A DNA stretch of 13,535 nucleotides. Source: Caldisericaceae bacterium (GTDB taxonomy: Bacteria; Calditrichota; Calditrichia; Calditrichales; Calditrichaceae). The stretch covers positions 1 through 13,535 of the forward strand of contig JAGHBR010000524.1 in NCBI GenBank assembly GCA_021160885.1, in the 5' to 3' direction. Numbering within the stretch: position 1 is the stretch's first letter; each line of letters begins with the position of its first letter. The position numbers and the translations under genes are program-made. The notes beneath the pieces are model-generated. The model saw only the letters and a program-made list of their open reading frames with translations. It was not told the origin of the DNA and did no database searches. Shown in pieces: positions 1 to 7,996 of this stretch.

Positions 1-45
1 ATTTGTTTAACATCATTTTAACTTCTTTTTAATAAATTTACTGGA

Positions 46-1941
46 CTAAACTTTTCCAGCACGAAGACCGTTGGCTACAGCTAATAACTCTGAGGCTTCA
101 TGAAAGAAAACGACCAGCGCTACAGACAAATGCCCGGCCAGAGAACCTGGAATTAGTACTCCTAAAACCAGCAATGAAAAGACGATGTTCTGCTTGCTGA
201 TGCGTTTAGCTTTTTTGCCCAGATGCAGGGCAAAGGGAATTTTTTCCAGATCGTCGCCCATCAGGGCAATGTCGGCAGCTTCAATGGCCGCGTCGGTTCC
301 AGCCGCGCCCATGGCAATGCCCACCGTGGCTTTGGCCAGTGCGGGCGCGTCGTTAATCCCATCGCCTACCATGGCCACCGCGCCATATTTTTGCTGCAAC
401 TGCTCCAGCGCTTCCATTTTGCTTTCCGGCTTTAACCCGGCCTGCACGTCGTCAATTTGTAGTTCGCGGGCAATGGCCTGCGCGGTGCGTTCGTTGTCGC
501 CAGTGAGCATGGCTACTTTTAACCCCATTTTGTGCAGGCCTTCCACCATGCTTCGCGCTTTGGGCCGAATTTCATCGCGAATGGCAATAATGCCTTTTAC
601 TTCGTTGGGCCTGCCAATCATAATGACGGTTTTGCCCTGATTGCGCAGGGCCTCTACTTTGTCGTTTATTTCTGAAGGTAATCCATTTTTGACGATTAAC
701 TCCTGTCGCCCGACAATAAATGTTTCGCCGCCAATTTTAGCCTGTGCGCCATACCCGGCAATAGAATGGAAGTCGTTTACGGCTAATTCTTTTAATTGCA
801 ATTCTTCGGCTTTTTTAACAATAGCGCGACCTAACGGATGTTCAGAATACTTTTCAATGCTAAAAGCGATTTGTAAAATCTCCTGCTCCGAACCGTTCAG
901 GGTAAGCACGTCGGTAACAACGGGTTGGCCGCGCGTTAAAGTGCCTGTTTTGTCAAAGGCGATGGCTTTTAATTTGCCCAGATTTTCCAGATGAACGCCG
1001 CCTTTAATTAACACGCCGTTCTTGCCGGCCGTGCCAATGCCGGCTGCCATGGCCACTGGCGTGGACATGATCAGGGCGCAGGGCGCGGCTGCCACTAATA
1101 ATACCACTGCCCGCGAAGCCCAGAAGGCCAGCGAAGCGCCAAGCAAATAGGGAATGGCAATCATCAAAATGGCGCTTAATAAAACAAGCGGCGAGTATTT
1201 TCGGCCAAAACGCTCAATAAAAGCCTGAGCCCGACCCTTTTGCTCCTGCGCCTCTTCCACCAGGTGAATCATTTTAGCCAGGGTGTTGTCGGCAAAGGTG
1301 GCGGTGGCCTCAATGACCAGCGCGCCTTCCTGATTAATGGTTCCGGCAAACACCTTCATGCCTTCTTTTTTGCGTACGGGAATGGATTCGCCAGTGACCG
1401 GCGCCTCGTTCAGGCTGGAACGGCCTTTAACAATGATCCCGTCGGTGGGAATGGATTCGCCCGGACGCACCAGAAATTGGTCGCCAACTTTTAATTGCTC
1501 GGCAGGGATCACCTCTTCTTTGCCGTTGCGCAAAAGCGTAGCTTCTTTGGGCGCCAGGTCCAGCAATTTGCGAATGGAAGCCCGTGTCTTGTCGTAGGTG
1601 TACTCTTCTAACCCTTCGGCTGCGCCGTACAAAAAGACCAGAAAGGCCGCCTCGTCCCACATGCCTAACACAATGGAACCAAAGGTAGCGGCAATCATCA
1701 GCATTTCAATGCCGATTTCGCGTTCGGTAATCAATTCTTCAATGCCTTCGCGCGTCCAGTGAAAGCCGCCAATCACAATGGCAATGGCAAAGGGAATGAT
1801 TGCCTGCCAGCCGCTGATCATTCCGCCAAGCGAAAGGGCAAAGGTAACAATAGTAATGGCCCCGGCAATCAAAGCGTTGCGCATGGGCGGATGGGCGTAC
1901 CATTTTCCCTCATAACCTTTGTTCTCTTCTTGCTGTTTCAT
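46..1941 (-). CDS. P1B-type heavy-metal-transporting ATPase, no N-terminal metal-binding domain, APC motif
   Basis: This is an inner-membrane ATPase that exports transition-metal ions from cytoplasm to periplasm. The 631-aa protein carries all P-type ATPase signatures: TGES actuator loop (residues 183-186), phosphorylated Asp330 in DKTGTLT, the SEHPLG motif of metal ATPases (366-371), TGDN (480-483) and GDGIND (526-531). Six hydrophobic stretches are visible, around 21-60, 80-108, 250-300 and 586-613. The usual intramembrane CPC is APC (286-288), and the last membrane segment ends in HEASE (614-618), recalling the HEG motif of CoaT-like P1B-4 pumps rather than the CPC/Asp pair of ZntA/CadA. 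There is no HMA domain; the N-terminus is only about 20 polar residues. The start is set by AGAGGA about 9 bases upstream. It is the last gene of the metal operon, 66 bp after the PII-like gene. Family membership is certain; the metal (Zn, Co, Cd or similar) is inferred. Confidence 0.95.
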   Translation of the reverse strand: MKQQEENKGYEGKWYAHPPMRNALIAGAITIVTFALSLGGMISGWQAIIPFAIAIVIGGFHWTREGIEELITEREIGIEMLMIAATFGSIVLGMWDEAAFLVFLYGAAEGLEEYTYDKTRASIRKLLDLAPKEATLLRNGKEEVIPAEQLKVGDQFLVRPGESIPTDGIIVKGRSSLNEAPVTGESIPVRKKEGMKVFAGTINQEGALVIEATATFADNTLAKMIHLVEEAQEQKGRAQAFIERFGRKYSPLVLLSAILMIAIPYLLGASLAFWASRAVVLLVAAAPCALIMSTPVAMAAGIGTAGKNGVLIKGGVHLENLGKLKAIAFDKTGTLTRGQPVVTDVLTLNGSEQEILQIAFSIEKYSEHPLGRAIVKKAEELQLKELAVNDFHSIAGYGAQAKIGGETFIVGRQELIVKNGLPSEINDKVEALRNQGKTVIMIGRPNEVKGIIAIRDEIRPKARSMVEGLHKMGLKVAMLTGDNERTAQAIARELQIDDVQAGLKPESKMEALEQLQQKYGAVAMVGDGINDAPALAKATVGIAMGAAGTDAAIEAADIALMGDDLEKIPFALHLGKKAKRISKQNIVFSLLVLGVLIPGSLAGHLSVALVVFFHEASELLAVANGLRAGKV

Positions 1942-1968
1942 TCTTCAATTTCCTCTTTTTGAGTTAAA

Positions 1969-1996
1969 GGGAATCGGAGTAACCACCCCGATTCCC
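1969..1996 (-). other. Intercistronic hairpin between PII-like and ATPase genes
   Basis: A perfect 9-bp inverted repeat, GGGAATCGG/CCGATTCCC, flanks a 10-base loop. It lies 11 bases after the stop codon of the PII-like gene and just before the ribosome-binding site of the ATPase gene. On the transcribed strand the stem is followed only by TTTAACTC, so it is at best a weak terminator. Partial termination that lowers ATPase expression, or protection of the upstream mRNA from 3' decay, are both plausible roles. The repeat is seen directly; the role is inferred. Confidence 0.5.
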
Positions 1997-2007
1997 ACAA
2001 TGTTTTG

Positions 2008-2343
2008 TTAAACGGCAGCTTTGCCTCGTTCACCAGTACTAATGCGAATGGCATCCTGTAAGCTGCAAATGTAAATTTTCCCATCGCCTCGTAAACCGGT
2101 GTGCGCTGTTGTTTCAATGGCATTCACAACCTGCTCTACCAATTCATCATTACAAAAAACTTCAATTTTAACATGCGGAACAAAATCCAGAAGCTGCTCC
2201 TCTAAAGTGGCTTCTTTTTTACGACCGCGACCAAAGCCTTTTACGTCGAGTACGGTCATACCGCTTAAATTTTCAATGCTTCGCAAGGCCAGCGTAACTT
2301 CGGTTAATTTATGCGGTTTAATATACGAAATAATGTGTTTCAT
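2008..2343 (-). CDS. Divergent PII-like signalling protein of a metal-efflux operon
   Basis: This 111-aa protein has the PII (GlnB/GlnK) fold signature: N-terminal strand with IKP (8-10), GMTVLDVKGFGRG (28-40), VKIEV (58-62) and the C-terminal TGLRGDGKIYI (82-92), followed by the STGERG tail. Key residues of nitrogen-signalling PII are missing. The T-loop is about two residues short and has no Tyr51 for uridylylation. Gln39, which coordinates Mg-ATP/2-oxoglutarate, aligns with Gly40, and Lys58 aligns with His57. The nucleotide-binding GDGK is kept. It is therefore unlikely to sense 2-oxoglutarate in the classical way. A PII subgroup encoded beside CzcA/CusA-type pumps is known from surveys of the superfamily (called PII-NG, as I recall), and this fits it. 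Two Cys (64, 93) and several His could allow metal sensing. It starts 15 bp after the RND stop with an AAAGGA ribosome-binding site, so it is co-transcribed with the pump. Confidence 0.88.
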   Translation of the reverse strand: MKHIISYIKPHKLTEVTLALRSIENLSGMTVLDVKGFGRGRKKEATLEEQLLDFVPHVKIEVFCNDELVEQVVNAIETTAHTGLRGDGKIYICSLQDAIRISTGERGKAAV

Positions 2344-2358
2344 TAAATTTCCTTTCTT

Positions 2359-5300
2359 TTAATCGGTCTCTAATTCACTTTGTACATTAATGGAAAACCA
2401 TTTGTAAATGGCGGGTAATACCAGCAAAGTCAGAATGGTTGAAGTGAACAATCCGCCAACTACCACGGTGGCCAGCGGACGCTGTACTTCGCTACCTACC
2501 CCTGTAGCCACCAATAAAGGAATAAGACCCAGGCCAGTTGTAATAGCCGTCATTAAAACCGGACGCAGACGCAGCAAAGCCCCTTTAACGGAAGCCTCAT
2601 CTACAGGCATGCCGTCTTTTAATAATTGATTAAGATAAGAAACAAGCACCATACCGTTTTCCAGAGCAATACCGAACAAAGCAATAAATCCAACCGAGGC
2701 TGGTACCGAGAGATTCTGCCCCGAAATCCACAAAGCGGCAATTCCGCCAACCAGCGCCAACGGGATGTTCAGTAAAATAAGTAAGGTGTTTTTTAAAGAA
2801 CCGAAACTGGAAAAGAGCAACACAAAAATAATAATTAACGTAATGGGAATAACCACGGCTAACCGTTTATTGGCTTCTTGCTGCAAGCGGAATTGTCCGC
2901 CCCAGGTGACCAGGTAGCCAGGAGGTAAGCTTACATTTTCTTCAATGGCTTTTTGCGCTTCGGCCACAAAGGAACCGATGTCGCGGCCTACCACGTTGCT
3001 CTGAATGGTAATAAAACGCTGGCTGTTCTGGCGCGTAATCTGACGCGGTCCGACAATTTCCTTAATTTCGGCGATCTGGGCTAAGGGGATGTGTGTGCCC
3101 TCTGGGGTTTCTATTAGAATTTGTTTGATTTGATTGGGCGTACTGCGAAACTGCGGAGCTAAACGCACTAAAATATCGAACCGTTTTACGCCCTCGAAAA
3201 CCTGCCCGGCAATTTCACCGCCCACTGCCGCACGAATTACCTTTTGTACATCTTCCATGTTCAGACCGTAGCGGGCGATGGCATGGCGGTCTGGGCGAAT
3301 GAGCAACTGAGGCGTACCGCTTATTTGATCAGGTTGTACGTCAGCGGCGCCGGGTACACGGCGCACGACGCGCGCAATTTCATCGGCTTTTTCTTTAAGA
3401 ACTTCCAGATCGTCGCCAAACAGTTTAATGGCTAATTCTGCCCGCACTCCTTCTAATAATTCATCCACAGTCATCTGGATGGGCTGTGTAAAATTGGCTA
3501 AAATCCCCGGAATTTCGCCCACTTCCTGTCGAATGACTTTTTCCAATTCCTGTTGCGATTTTGCTGTCCGCCACTGTTCTTTGGGCTTTAGCAAAATATA
3601 CATTTCCGCACTGTTAATGGGATCGGTGTGGGCGCCTACCTCGCCGCGGCCAATGCGCGTGACTACATGCTCCACTTCCGGCACCTGCATGACACGCCGC
3701 TCCACAATTTGAGTGAGTCGGGTACTTTCCGTTAACGAAATAGATGGCGCCATAGTTAACCGCAAAATAATGGTTCCTTCCTGCAAGGTTGGCGTAAACT
3801 CTGAACCTAATTGAGGAAAAATAACTACGCCTGTCAAAAGTAAAACTAAGGCCAGAGCAATGGCAAAAATTCTTCTTTTTACAAAAAAGCGAATGATGGG
3901 TTTGTAAGTCTTTTGTAACAGGCGTACCATCCATATCTCTTGAGCGGCCTGCGCTTTGCCTTTGTTTTTAGCTCTGCGCATTAATAAATGGGCAAACAGG
4001 GGAGCTAAGAAAAGAGTAAAAATCAACGAGCCTAACATGGCCAGAGAAACCGTAAAAGCTAAAGGTTTAAATGTTTTGCCCTCCACGCCCTGCAGGGTAA
4101 ACAATGGTAAAAAAACCACGATGATGATGGTGATGGCAAAGGCAATAGGGCGCACTACCTCTCTGGCCGCCCGGGCTACCACGTGAATGCGCGGTTCTTT
4201 AGACGAGGAACCTCGCAACATGCGATCGACATTTTCGACCATTACAATAGTACCATCGACCATCATGCCAATGGCAATGGCCAGACCGCCAAATGACATT
4301 AAATTAACGGAAAGATTTAAGTAACGCATGCCGATAAAAGCAAATAAAATCGAAAAGGGAATGGAAAGCGCTACAACCAGACTGGGTCGAATGGAGCCCA
4401 TGAAAATGATTAAAATCAATGCCACCAGCATGATTCCCTGCAGCAAGGCGTTGGTAACAGTGGAAACCGCCGCTTGCACCAGAGATTTTTGCTGGTAATA
4501 GGGCACAATACGAATGCCTTCGGGTAAGATTTTATTTATTTCAGCTAATTTCTGTTCAACCTTGCCAATCACTGTGGAAGAGTTGGTACCGTAAAGTTTA
4601 ACAACCATTCCTGCTACCACTTCTTCAATACCGTCTCGTGTTTGCACACCTCGACGCACAGCGCCGCCAATTTTTACGCTTGCCATTTCTTTTAAATATA
4701 CAGGCGTACCGTCCACGGTTTTAATGACAATGTTTTCAATATCTTCAATGCTGGAAACCAGCCCAACAGAACGCACAATAAATTCTTCTGCATTCTTTTC
4801 AATAAATTGAGCGCCCACATTTAAATTATTGGAACGTACTTTTTCAATAATGTCCTGAATGGTAACATCGTAACGTTGCAGGGCGTTGGCGTCAACTACA
4901 ACCTGATATTGTTTTTCCCAGCCTCCAATACCCAGTACTTCGGTTACGCCAGGGACGGTTTGCAATTGGTACTTAATCAGCCAATCCTGAATGGTTCTTA
5001 GTTCGGTTAAATCGTATTGCCCGGTGGTATCTTCTAAGTAGTAAAACAAAACCAGGCCCATGCCTGTGGAAATGGGCCCCATTTGCGGGTCGCCAAAACC
5101 TTCGGGAATTTGTTCGCGGGCTTCTTGCAAACGTTCATTAACCACTTGTCGGGCAAAATAAATGTCCGTACCATCTTTAAAATAGATGTTAACAACCGAA
5201 AGTCCGAAATTAGAAACCGAACGAATGGTCTCCAGATTGGGCAAGCCGTTCATGGCTGCTTCAACAGGAAAGGTAACGTATTTTTCAATTTCTTCGGGCG

Positions 5301-5466
5301 CCAGCCCTTCGGTTTCAGTAAACACCTGAACCAGGGATGGCGATACGTCCGGAAAAGCATCGATTGGAAGTTGCTGGTAACTCATCCATCCACCGGCCAT
5401 GATTAAAATAGCCAGAAATAGAACCAGCACACGGTTTTTAAGTGAAAATTCTATGAATCTGTCCAT
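2359..5466 (-). CDS. CzcA/CusA-family heavy-metal RND efflux pump (inner-membrane component)
   Basis: This 1035-aa protein is a full-length HME-RND transporter, a proton-driven trimeric pump that takes metal ions from the periplasm or cytoplasm and passes them to an outer-membrane channel. It begins with the typical first membrane helix (11-30) followed by LPIDAFPDVSP. A helix cluster (334-500) carries the TM4 proton-relay region, with Asp404 and Glu411 in VDGTIVMVEN. The first Asp of the CzcA-type DFGxxxDG motif is Ala398, as in CusA-like subgroups. The second repeat starts near 530. The CusA copper-binding methionines (M573, M623, M672) are not present: the corresponding segments read APSIS, a Ser at 619 and Glu669, the last as in CzcA. 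Cu(I)/Ag(I) is therefore less likely than a divalent ion. GGAG lies 7 bases before the start. A 136-bp gap with possible regulatory signals precedes it. Confidence 0.96.
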   Translation of the reverse strand: MDRFIEFSLKNRVLVLFLAILIMAGGWMSYQQLPIDAFPDVSPSLVQVFTETEGLAPEEIEKYVTFPVEAAMNGLPNLETIRSVSNFGLSVVNIYFKDGTDIYFARQVVNERLQEAREQIPEGFGDPQMGPISTGMGLVLFYYLEDTTGQYDLTELRTIQDWLIKYQLQTVPGVTEVLGIGGWEKQYQVVVDANALQRYDVTIQDIIEKVRSNNLNVGAQFIEKNAEEFIVRSVGLVSSIEDIENIVIKTVDGTPVYLKEMASVKIGGAVRRGVQTRDGIEEVVAGMVVKLYGTNSSTVIGKVEQKLAEINKILPEGIRIVPYYQQKSLVQAAVSTVTNALLQGIMLVALILIIFMGSIRPSLVVALSIPFSILFAFIGMRYLNLSVNLMSFGGLAIAIGMMVDGTIVMVENVDRMLRGSSSKEPRIHVVARAAREVVRPIAFAITIIIVVFLPLFTLQGVEGKTFKPLAFTVSLAMLGSLIFTLFLAPLFAHLLMRRAKNKGKAQAAQEIWMVRLLQKTYKPIIRFFVKRRIFAIALALVLLLTGVVIFPQLGSEFTPTLQEGTIILRLTMAPSISLTESTRLTQIVERRVMQVPEVEHVVTRIGRGEVGAHTDPINSAEMYILLKPKEQWRTAKSQQELEKVIRQEVGEIPGILANFTQPIQMTVDELLEGVRAELAIKLFGDDLEVLKEKADEIARVVRRVPGAADVQPDQISGTPQLLIRPDRHAIARYGLNMEDVQKVIRAAVGGEIAGQVFEGVKRFDILVRLAPQFRSTPNQIKQILIETPEGTHIPLAQIAEIKEIVGPRQITRQNSQRFITIQSNVVGRDIGSFVAEAQKAIEENVSLPPGYLVTWGGQFRLQQEANKRLAVVIPITLIIIFVLLFSSFGSLKNTLLILLNIPLALVGGIAALWISGQNLSVPASVGFIALFGIALENGMVLVSYLNQLLKDGMPVDEASVKGALLRLRPVLMTAITTGLGLIPLLVATGVGSEVQRPLATVVVGGLFTSTILTLLVLPAIYKWFSINVQSELETD

Positions 5467-5491
5467 ATTTTTTCTCCAATTTGGTTAAGAA

Positions 5492-5530
5492 TCAGAAATT
5501 TGTATTCATAATTTATGCGCAAATTTCTGA
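5492..5530 (-). repeat. 11-bp inverted repeat in the leader of the RND gene
   Basis: The perfect arms TCAGAAATTTG (5492-5502) and CAAATTTCTGA (5520-5530) flank a 17-base spacer in the 136-bp gap between adaptor and pump genes. There is no T-tract right after the stem, so it is not a convincing terminator. It may be an mRNA stem that tunes pump expression or a protein-binding site. Its right arm overlaps the candidate operator at 5528-5541. Confidence 0.45.
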
Positions 5531-5541
5531 ACAAATATTTA
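5528..5541. promoter_or_regulatory. Candidate second ArsR/SmtB-type operator upstream of the RND gene
   Basis: TGAACAAATATTTA matches 13 of 14 positions of the TGAACANNTATTCA pattern seen in SmtB/ZiaR-type operators and found intact before the repressor gene of this operon. A separate TATTCA half-site lies at 5503-5508. The gap is AT-rich, so a chance match is possible, and no convincing promoter was found here. The site would suggest an internal, metal-controlled promoter for the pump-PII-ATPase part of the operon. Confidence 0.3.
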
Positions 5542-5568
5542 AATTCTTCAACGTCAGTTTTTTCTTTA

Positions 5569-5602
5569 AATTCGTAATTCGTAATTTTTAATTCTAAATT
5601 CT
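5569..5602. repeat. Degenerate heptamer repeat patch
   Basis: Two exact AATTCGT units (5569-5582) are followed by imperfect copies (AATTTTT, AATTCT, AAATTCT) that run up to the stop codon of the adaptor gene. It resembles short tandem repeats scattered in the intergenic regions of several bacterial groups. No function can be read from it. Confidence 0.45.
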
Positions 5603-6553
5603 CTAATGCTCATCATCTCCAAATTCACTCTTTAAGAGTTCTGCCTTTAAAGTAAAACCGCCTTTGCTAACGTAAACCATGCCAGGTTTTAAACCATGTA
5701 CCACTTCTACACTAATTTCATTTTCACGACCAATTTCAATAGGTTGGGGCTTAAAACCTTCTTTAGTTTGAACAAACACGATTGGTTGTTCATCCAGAGT
5801 CTGAATGGCGGTTTTGGGAATTAAAACATTTACTCTCAAATCTTTTACCATGATGTTTCCCGTAACAAAGAGTCCTGGCTTCCAGAGCCCCTTTGAATTG
5901 TTCAAAACGACACGCGCTTCTGCTGTGCGCGTTGCTTCATCAATGATTGGTGAAATGTAATCAATGATTTCCTCTACTTCGGGCAAACCAGGCCCGGCCG
6001 TAATCTTGACTTTTTGGCCAACTCGAACATAAGGTAAATCTTTTTGATAGACCTGGAGGTACACCCAAACGGTATTAAGATTGGCAATAACAAAACCGTG
6101 GCTTTTGTCATCAACGACTTCGCCAATGGTCAAATGTTTTTCCACAATGGTTCCATCAATCAGTGATTTAATCGGATATTCCACCAGGCTTTCATTGCTT
6201 TCAACAATGGCCAGGGTCTCTCCTTTTTTAACCTGATCGCCAATATGTTTAAGTACTTTTTTTACAATACCAGGAAAACGGGGATGTACATGAGCTAAGT
6301 TGTCGGGTGGAATGATGATTTCACCAGGTAAAAGAACATGTATCTGTAAATTGCCAGGTTCAGCTTTGGCAAGCTCCACCCCAAATTCTTGCATTTCTTC
6401 TGGGCTAATTGTAACAATTTTCTGTTCTTCATGATGTTCTTCCTGGGCGTGAGTTTCGGTTTTTGTTTTATCAGAATTACTGCATTGCCAGTTAATAAAC
6501 GCAATTCCGGCAGCTAAAATAATCATGGCATAGGTTTTTATTTTTTTACTCAT
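5603..6553 (-). CDS. Periplasmic adaptor (membrane-fusion) lipoprotein, CusB/CzcB family
   Basis: This adaptor joins the RND pump to the outer-membrane factor. The preferred start is the MSKK methionine, giving 316 aa, because GAGGG lies 8 bases before it; the ATG five codons upstream (6568) has no ribosome-binding site. A hydrophobic signal (7-20) ends at Cys24, a likely lipidation site with an atypical lipobox. It is followed by a His/Glu-rich linker (HAQEEHHEEQ, 35-44) that may bind metal. Residues 87-155 form the barrel-sandwich (lipoyl-like) domain, split by almost no alpha-hairpin. Residues 160-235 look like the beta-barrel domain, and 240-305 like the membrane-proximal domain, ending in the typical GGFTLKAELLK. 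At 316 aa it is shorter than E. coli CusB (about 400), mainly at the N-terminus. It is 17 bp after the stop of the outer-membrane factor gene, so it is co-transcribed. Confidence 0.93.
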   Translation of the reverse strand: MSKKIKTYAMIILAAGIAFINWQCSNSDKTKTETHAQEEHHEEQKIVTISPEEMQEFGVELAKAEPGNLQIHVLLPGEIIIPPDNLAHVHPRFPGIVKKVLKHIGDQVKKGETLAIVESNESLVEYPIKSLIDGTIVEKHLTIGEVVDDKSHGFVIANLNTVWVYLQVYQKDLPYVRVGQKVKITAGPGLPEVEEIIDYISPIIDEATRTAEARVVLNNSKGLWKPGLFVTGNIMVKDLRVNVLIPKTAIQTLDEQPIVFVQTKEGFKPQPIEIGRENEISVEVVHGLKPGMVYVSKGGFTLKAELLKSEFGDDEH

Positions 6554-6570
6554 AGGATTTTCCCTCATTT

Positions 6571-7899
6571 TTAATTTAATTCTGTCATGGATTTGCCGGT
6601 CAAAAGTTCAATTTCTGTCCGCAAACGTTGAAATTCAGCCAGTTGTTGTAAATAGGTTGCTCTGGCGCTGAAAAAAGATCGACGGGCATCCAGTACTTCT
6701 AAAAAGTTAAATTTGCCCATTTTGTACCCCTGAGAAATGGTTTGAAACGCTTCCTGTGCTTGGGGCAAAATTTCTTTTTTTAATGATTGAATGGCCTGAT
6801 GTACAGCATTTAACTCTTGGTAAAGTGAATTAAGTTCTGTTTGGAGCTGTAAATACACTGCCTCTTTTTGTAAAGCGGTCTGCTTTAAGCGCGCACGCGC
6901 TCCTTCAATGGCCCCCTGATTTCGATTAAAGATCGGCAAGGGCAAAGCAATACCCGCAACAATAGCCTGTTGATCGATTTCGCTAAGACGTCGGTAGCCC
7001 AATCGGATAACAGGATCCGGGATACGACCTGCACTGGCCAGTTTTAAAGCCACTTCCTTGCTCTTTATTTCGGTGTCCCATCGGTTTAATTGTGGATTGT
7101 TTTTTAAGGCTTTGTACAATTGGGAGAAGGACGGTAAAGAATCAAGAATGAACAACGAGCCGCTAACACTATCGAAGCTTGCTTCAGTAGCTCCCCAGGT
7201 AGCTGCCAGCCTCTTACGCGCCGCCTGTAATCGGCGTTTACTCTGTTCCAGGGCAATCTTTGCTCTGGAAACTTCCACATTGGCTCTGGCCAGCTCCGCC
7301 GAAGATATGCGACCAGAGGCAATGCGAAAAAGAACCTGTTCTTTAAATTTTTGATTTAAATTTAAGATTTCGTTGTTTAATGCAACCTCTTTTTGAGCGA
7401 TTAACACTTCATTGAAAAATTGGACGGTTTGAGCATAGATTTCTAATTTTTTACTTTCAAAATTCCAGCTGGCTGATTCGGCTTTCAGATTTGCCAATTG
7501 CGTGCGTTTAGCCCGTTTACCGGCTAATTCAATCAACTGGCCAATGGAAATAGTAGTTTCTGTACTTTTGAATCCTGAAAGCGGTCCGCTACCGGCAAAA
7601 TTTTCGATTTCAATCTCTGCTTCCGGATTGGGCCAGAGCGAAGCTTGTAATGCTGCCGCTTCCCGAGCCCGCACTTCTAAAGAGAACACACTTAGCTGTG
7701 GATTGTTTTCCAATGCCAGTTTTAAGGCGTCTAACAAGGTAAGACTTCCACTAACAGTGTTTTGTGTATTTTGATTTTGAACTTGCTCCTTAATTGTTTG
7801 AATTAAAGGCGCCGGTTGAGTTTTAATGGCCTGAATTTGATGGCTGTTACAACCTGCAATAAACAGCATTGCCACAAGGACCATTACTAAAATTTTCAT
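6571..7899 (-). CDS. Outer-membrane efflux factor, TolC/CusC/CzcC family lipoprotein
   Basis: This 442-aa protein is the outer-membrane channel of the tripartite metal pump. It starts with a clear lipoprotein signal ending LFIAGC (lipidated Cys17). Two OEP repeats follow, roughly 50-240 and 250-440, with the long amphipathic helices rich in Ala, Gln, Leu and Lys that build the periplasmic tunnel. Family hallmarks are LALENNPQL near 65-73, the GRIPDPVIRLGYR stretch near 300, ALPLPIFNRNQG near 325, and the helix ending GKFNFLEVLDARRS near the C-terminus. GGAG sits 5 bases before the ATG. Size and order (channel, adaptor, pump) match CusCBA/CzcCBA operons. A 97-bp gap separates it from the small Cys/His protein gene upstream. 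Confidence 0.95.
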   Translation of the reverse strand: MKILVMVLVAMLFIAGCNSHQIQAIKTQPAPLIQTIKEQVQNQNTQNTVSGSLTLLDALKLALENNPQLSVFSLEVRAREAAALQASLWPNPEAEIEIENFAGSGPLSGFKSTETTISIGQLIELAGKRAKRTQLANLKAESASWNFESKKLEIYAQTVQFFNEVLIAQKEVALNNEILNLNQKFKEQVLFRIASGRISSAELARANVEVSRAKIALEQSKRRLQAARKRLAATWGATEASFDSVSGSLFILDSLPSFSQLYKALKNNPQLNRWDTEIKSKEVALKLASAGRIPDPVIRLGYRRLSEIDQQAIVAGIALPLPIFNRNQGAIEGARARLKQTALQKEAVYLQLQTELNSLYQELNAVHQAIQSLKKEILPQAQEAFQTISQGYKMGKFNFLEVLDARRSFFSARATYLQQLAEFQRLRTEIELLTGKSMTELN

Positions 7900-7945
7900 A
7901 GTTTCTCCATATTGTTTGATTTTATGAGTTTTCGGTTACAACTTA

Positions 7946-7958
7946 TTTAGTAACTAAA
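7946..7958. repeat. 13-bp palindrome before the outer-membrane factor gene
   Basis: TTTAGT-A-ACTAAA is a perfect palindrome with one central base in the 97-bp gap between the small Cys/His protein and the outer-membrane factor. It does not match the ArsR-type operator found at the head of the operon. It could be a minor regulatory site or chance in AT-rich DNA. Confidence 0.25.
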
Positions 7959-7996
7959 ATAAAAAACAGCTACAGCAAAGTAGGGTAGTTAAAGGT

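Noticed and set aside
1..45. Terminator after the ATPase gene at the window edge
   Set aside because: Only AT-rich sequence without a clear stem is visible; the real terminator may lie outside the window.
185..1660. Several open frames on the plus strand (and one other minus frame) across the ATPase gene
   Set aside because: They are low-complexity or Arg/Ser/Pro-rich products of the reverse frames of a strongly supported P-type ATPase gene, with no ribosome-binding sites or domains.
6554..6568. Five-codon N-terminal extension of the adaptor protein
   Set aside because: No ribosome-binding site precedes it, and the extension itself contains the GAGGG that serves the MSKK start.
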